DNA of 5,827 bases from Pseudomonadota bacterium (GTDB taxonomy: Bacteria; Pseudomonadota; Alphaproteobacteria; Caulobacterales; Aquidulcibacteraceae), in NCBI GenBank assembly GCA_023410295.1, contig JAEYPY010000212.1:1-5827 (forward strand), given 5' to 3'. Under the pieces are notes generated by a model. The model worked only from the letters and a program-made list of their open reading frames with translations. It ran no database searches and had not been told where the DNA came from. A program made the position numbers and the translations under genes. Within the stretch, counting starts at the first letter, position 1, and each line of letters starts with the position of its first letter. Shown here piece by piece: positions 5,736 through 5,827 of this stretch.

Positions 5736-5827
5736 AGCTCTCCTGGCAGGGATTGATCGTCACAGCTTTTGTCGCCTTCGCCGCCGGGCTCGGCGGCGTA
5801 TGGGTCGGGATGCACGCCGTTCAACAA
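5732..5827 (+). CDS. Start of a membrane-anchored periplasmic protein, possibly CnrX/Metal_resist sensor (partial)
   Basis: Only the first 32 codons are in the window; the gene runs off the right edge. They encode a short cytosolic end (MKLSWQG), a hydrophobic span (about 8-26) with Gly-rich packing (AAGLGGVWVG), and the beginning of a periplasmic part (MHAVQQ). This N-terminal anchor is typical of short periplasmic heavy-metal sensor proteins of the CnrX/Metal_resist type, which often follow a CnrY-like anti-sigma gene. The 4-bp overlap with the preceding gene supports a joint operon. The sensor domain itself is not visible, so the family call is an inference. Confidence 0.5.
   Translation, partial: MKLSWQGLIVTAFVAFAAGLGGVWVGMHAVQQ

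Noticed and set aside
1..5827. CRISPR array, transposase or insertion sequence ends
   Set aside because: No regularly spaced repeats, transposase gene or terminal inverted repeats were seen; the only mobility gene is the tyrosine integrase.

Overview
The window looks like the integrase end of a copper/heavy-metal resistance genomic island inserted in a tRNA-Val(GAC) gene. High GC, the form of the tRNA remnant and the gene types suggest an alphaproteobacterium, possibly near Caulobacterales, Hyphomonadaceae or Rhizobiales; the exact taxon is not fixed by this sequence.

Left end (1-288): the 3' half of tRNA-Val(GAC) lies on the minus strand and breaks off exactly at the 5' edge of the anticodon loop, as expected of an integrase attachment junction. 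About 230 bases follow without a gene. They hold an 18-bp imperfect palindrome and two perfect tandem repeats (10 bp x2 and 11 bp x2) that look like integrase arm-type or regulatory sites. An intact P4-type tyrosine integrase follows (289-1572, +), ending at a 13-bp perfect inverted repeat shared with the convergent ATPase gene.

Middle (1625-4560): a CPC-type copper-exporting P1B ATPase (copA, -) and a CueR-type MerR regulator (cueR, +) are divergent around a typical MerR/CueR palindrome at 4090-4110. The ATPase has a His-rich leader, a YHS domain and a CPMH-type heavy-metal-binding domain instead of the usual HMA domains.

Right part (4577-5827): a two-gene minus-strand operon encodes an exported DUF411 protein (CGCC and SCHTA motifs) and a small His/Met/Cys-rich lipoprotein with a duplicated motif. 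Divergent from it, overlapping by ATGA, are a 91-aa single-membrane-span protein that resembles a CnrY-like anti-sigma factor and the beginning of a short membrane-anchored protein that resembles a CnrX/Metal_resist periplasmic sensor. An ECF sigma factor gene is predicted just beyond the window.

Taken together: CopA pumps cytosolic Cu(I) out under CueR control, the DUF411 protein and the lipoprotein handle copper in the envelope, and a second, envelope-sensing (ECF-type) circuit may be encoded to the right. The integrase and attachment junction explain how the set could have been acquired. Most parts are known families. The less described points are the Shine-Dalgarno/hairpin arrangement before copA, the duplicated lipoprotein, and the paired promoter-like motifs at 5341-5459.
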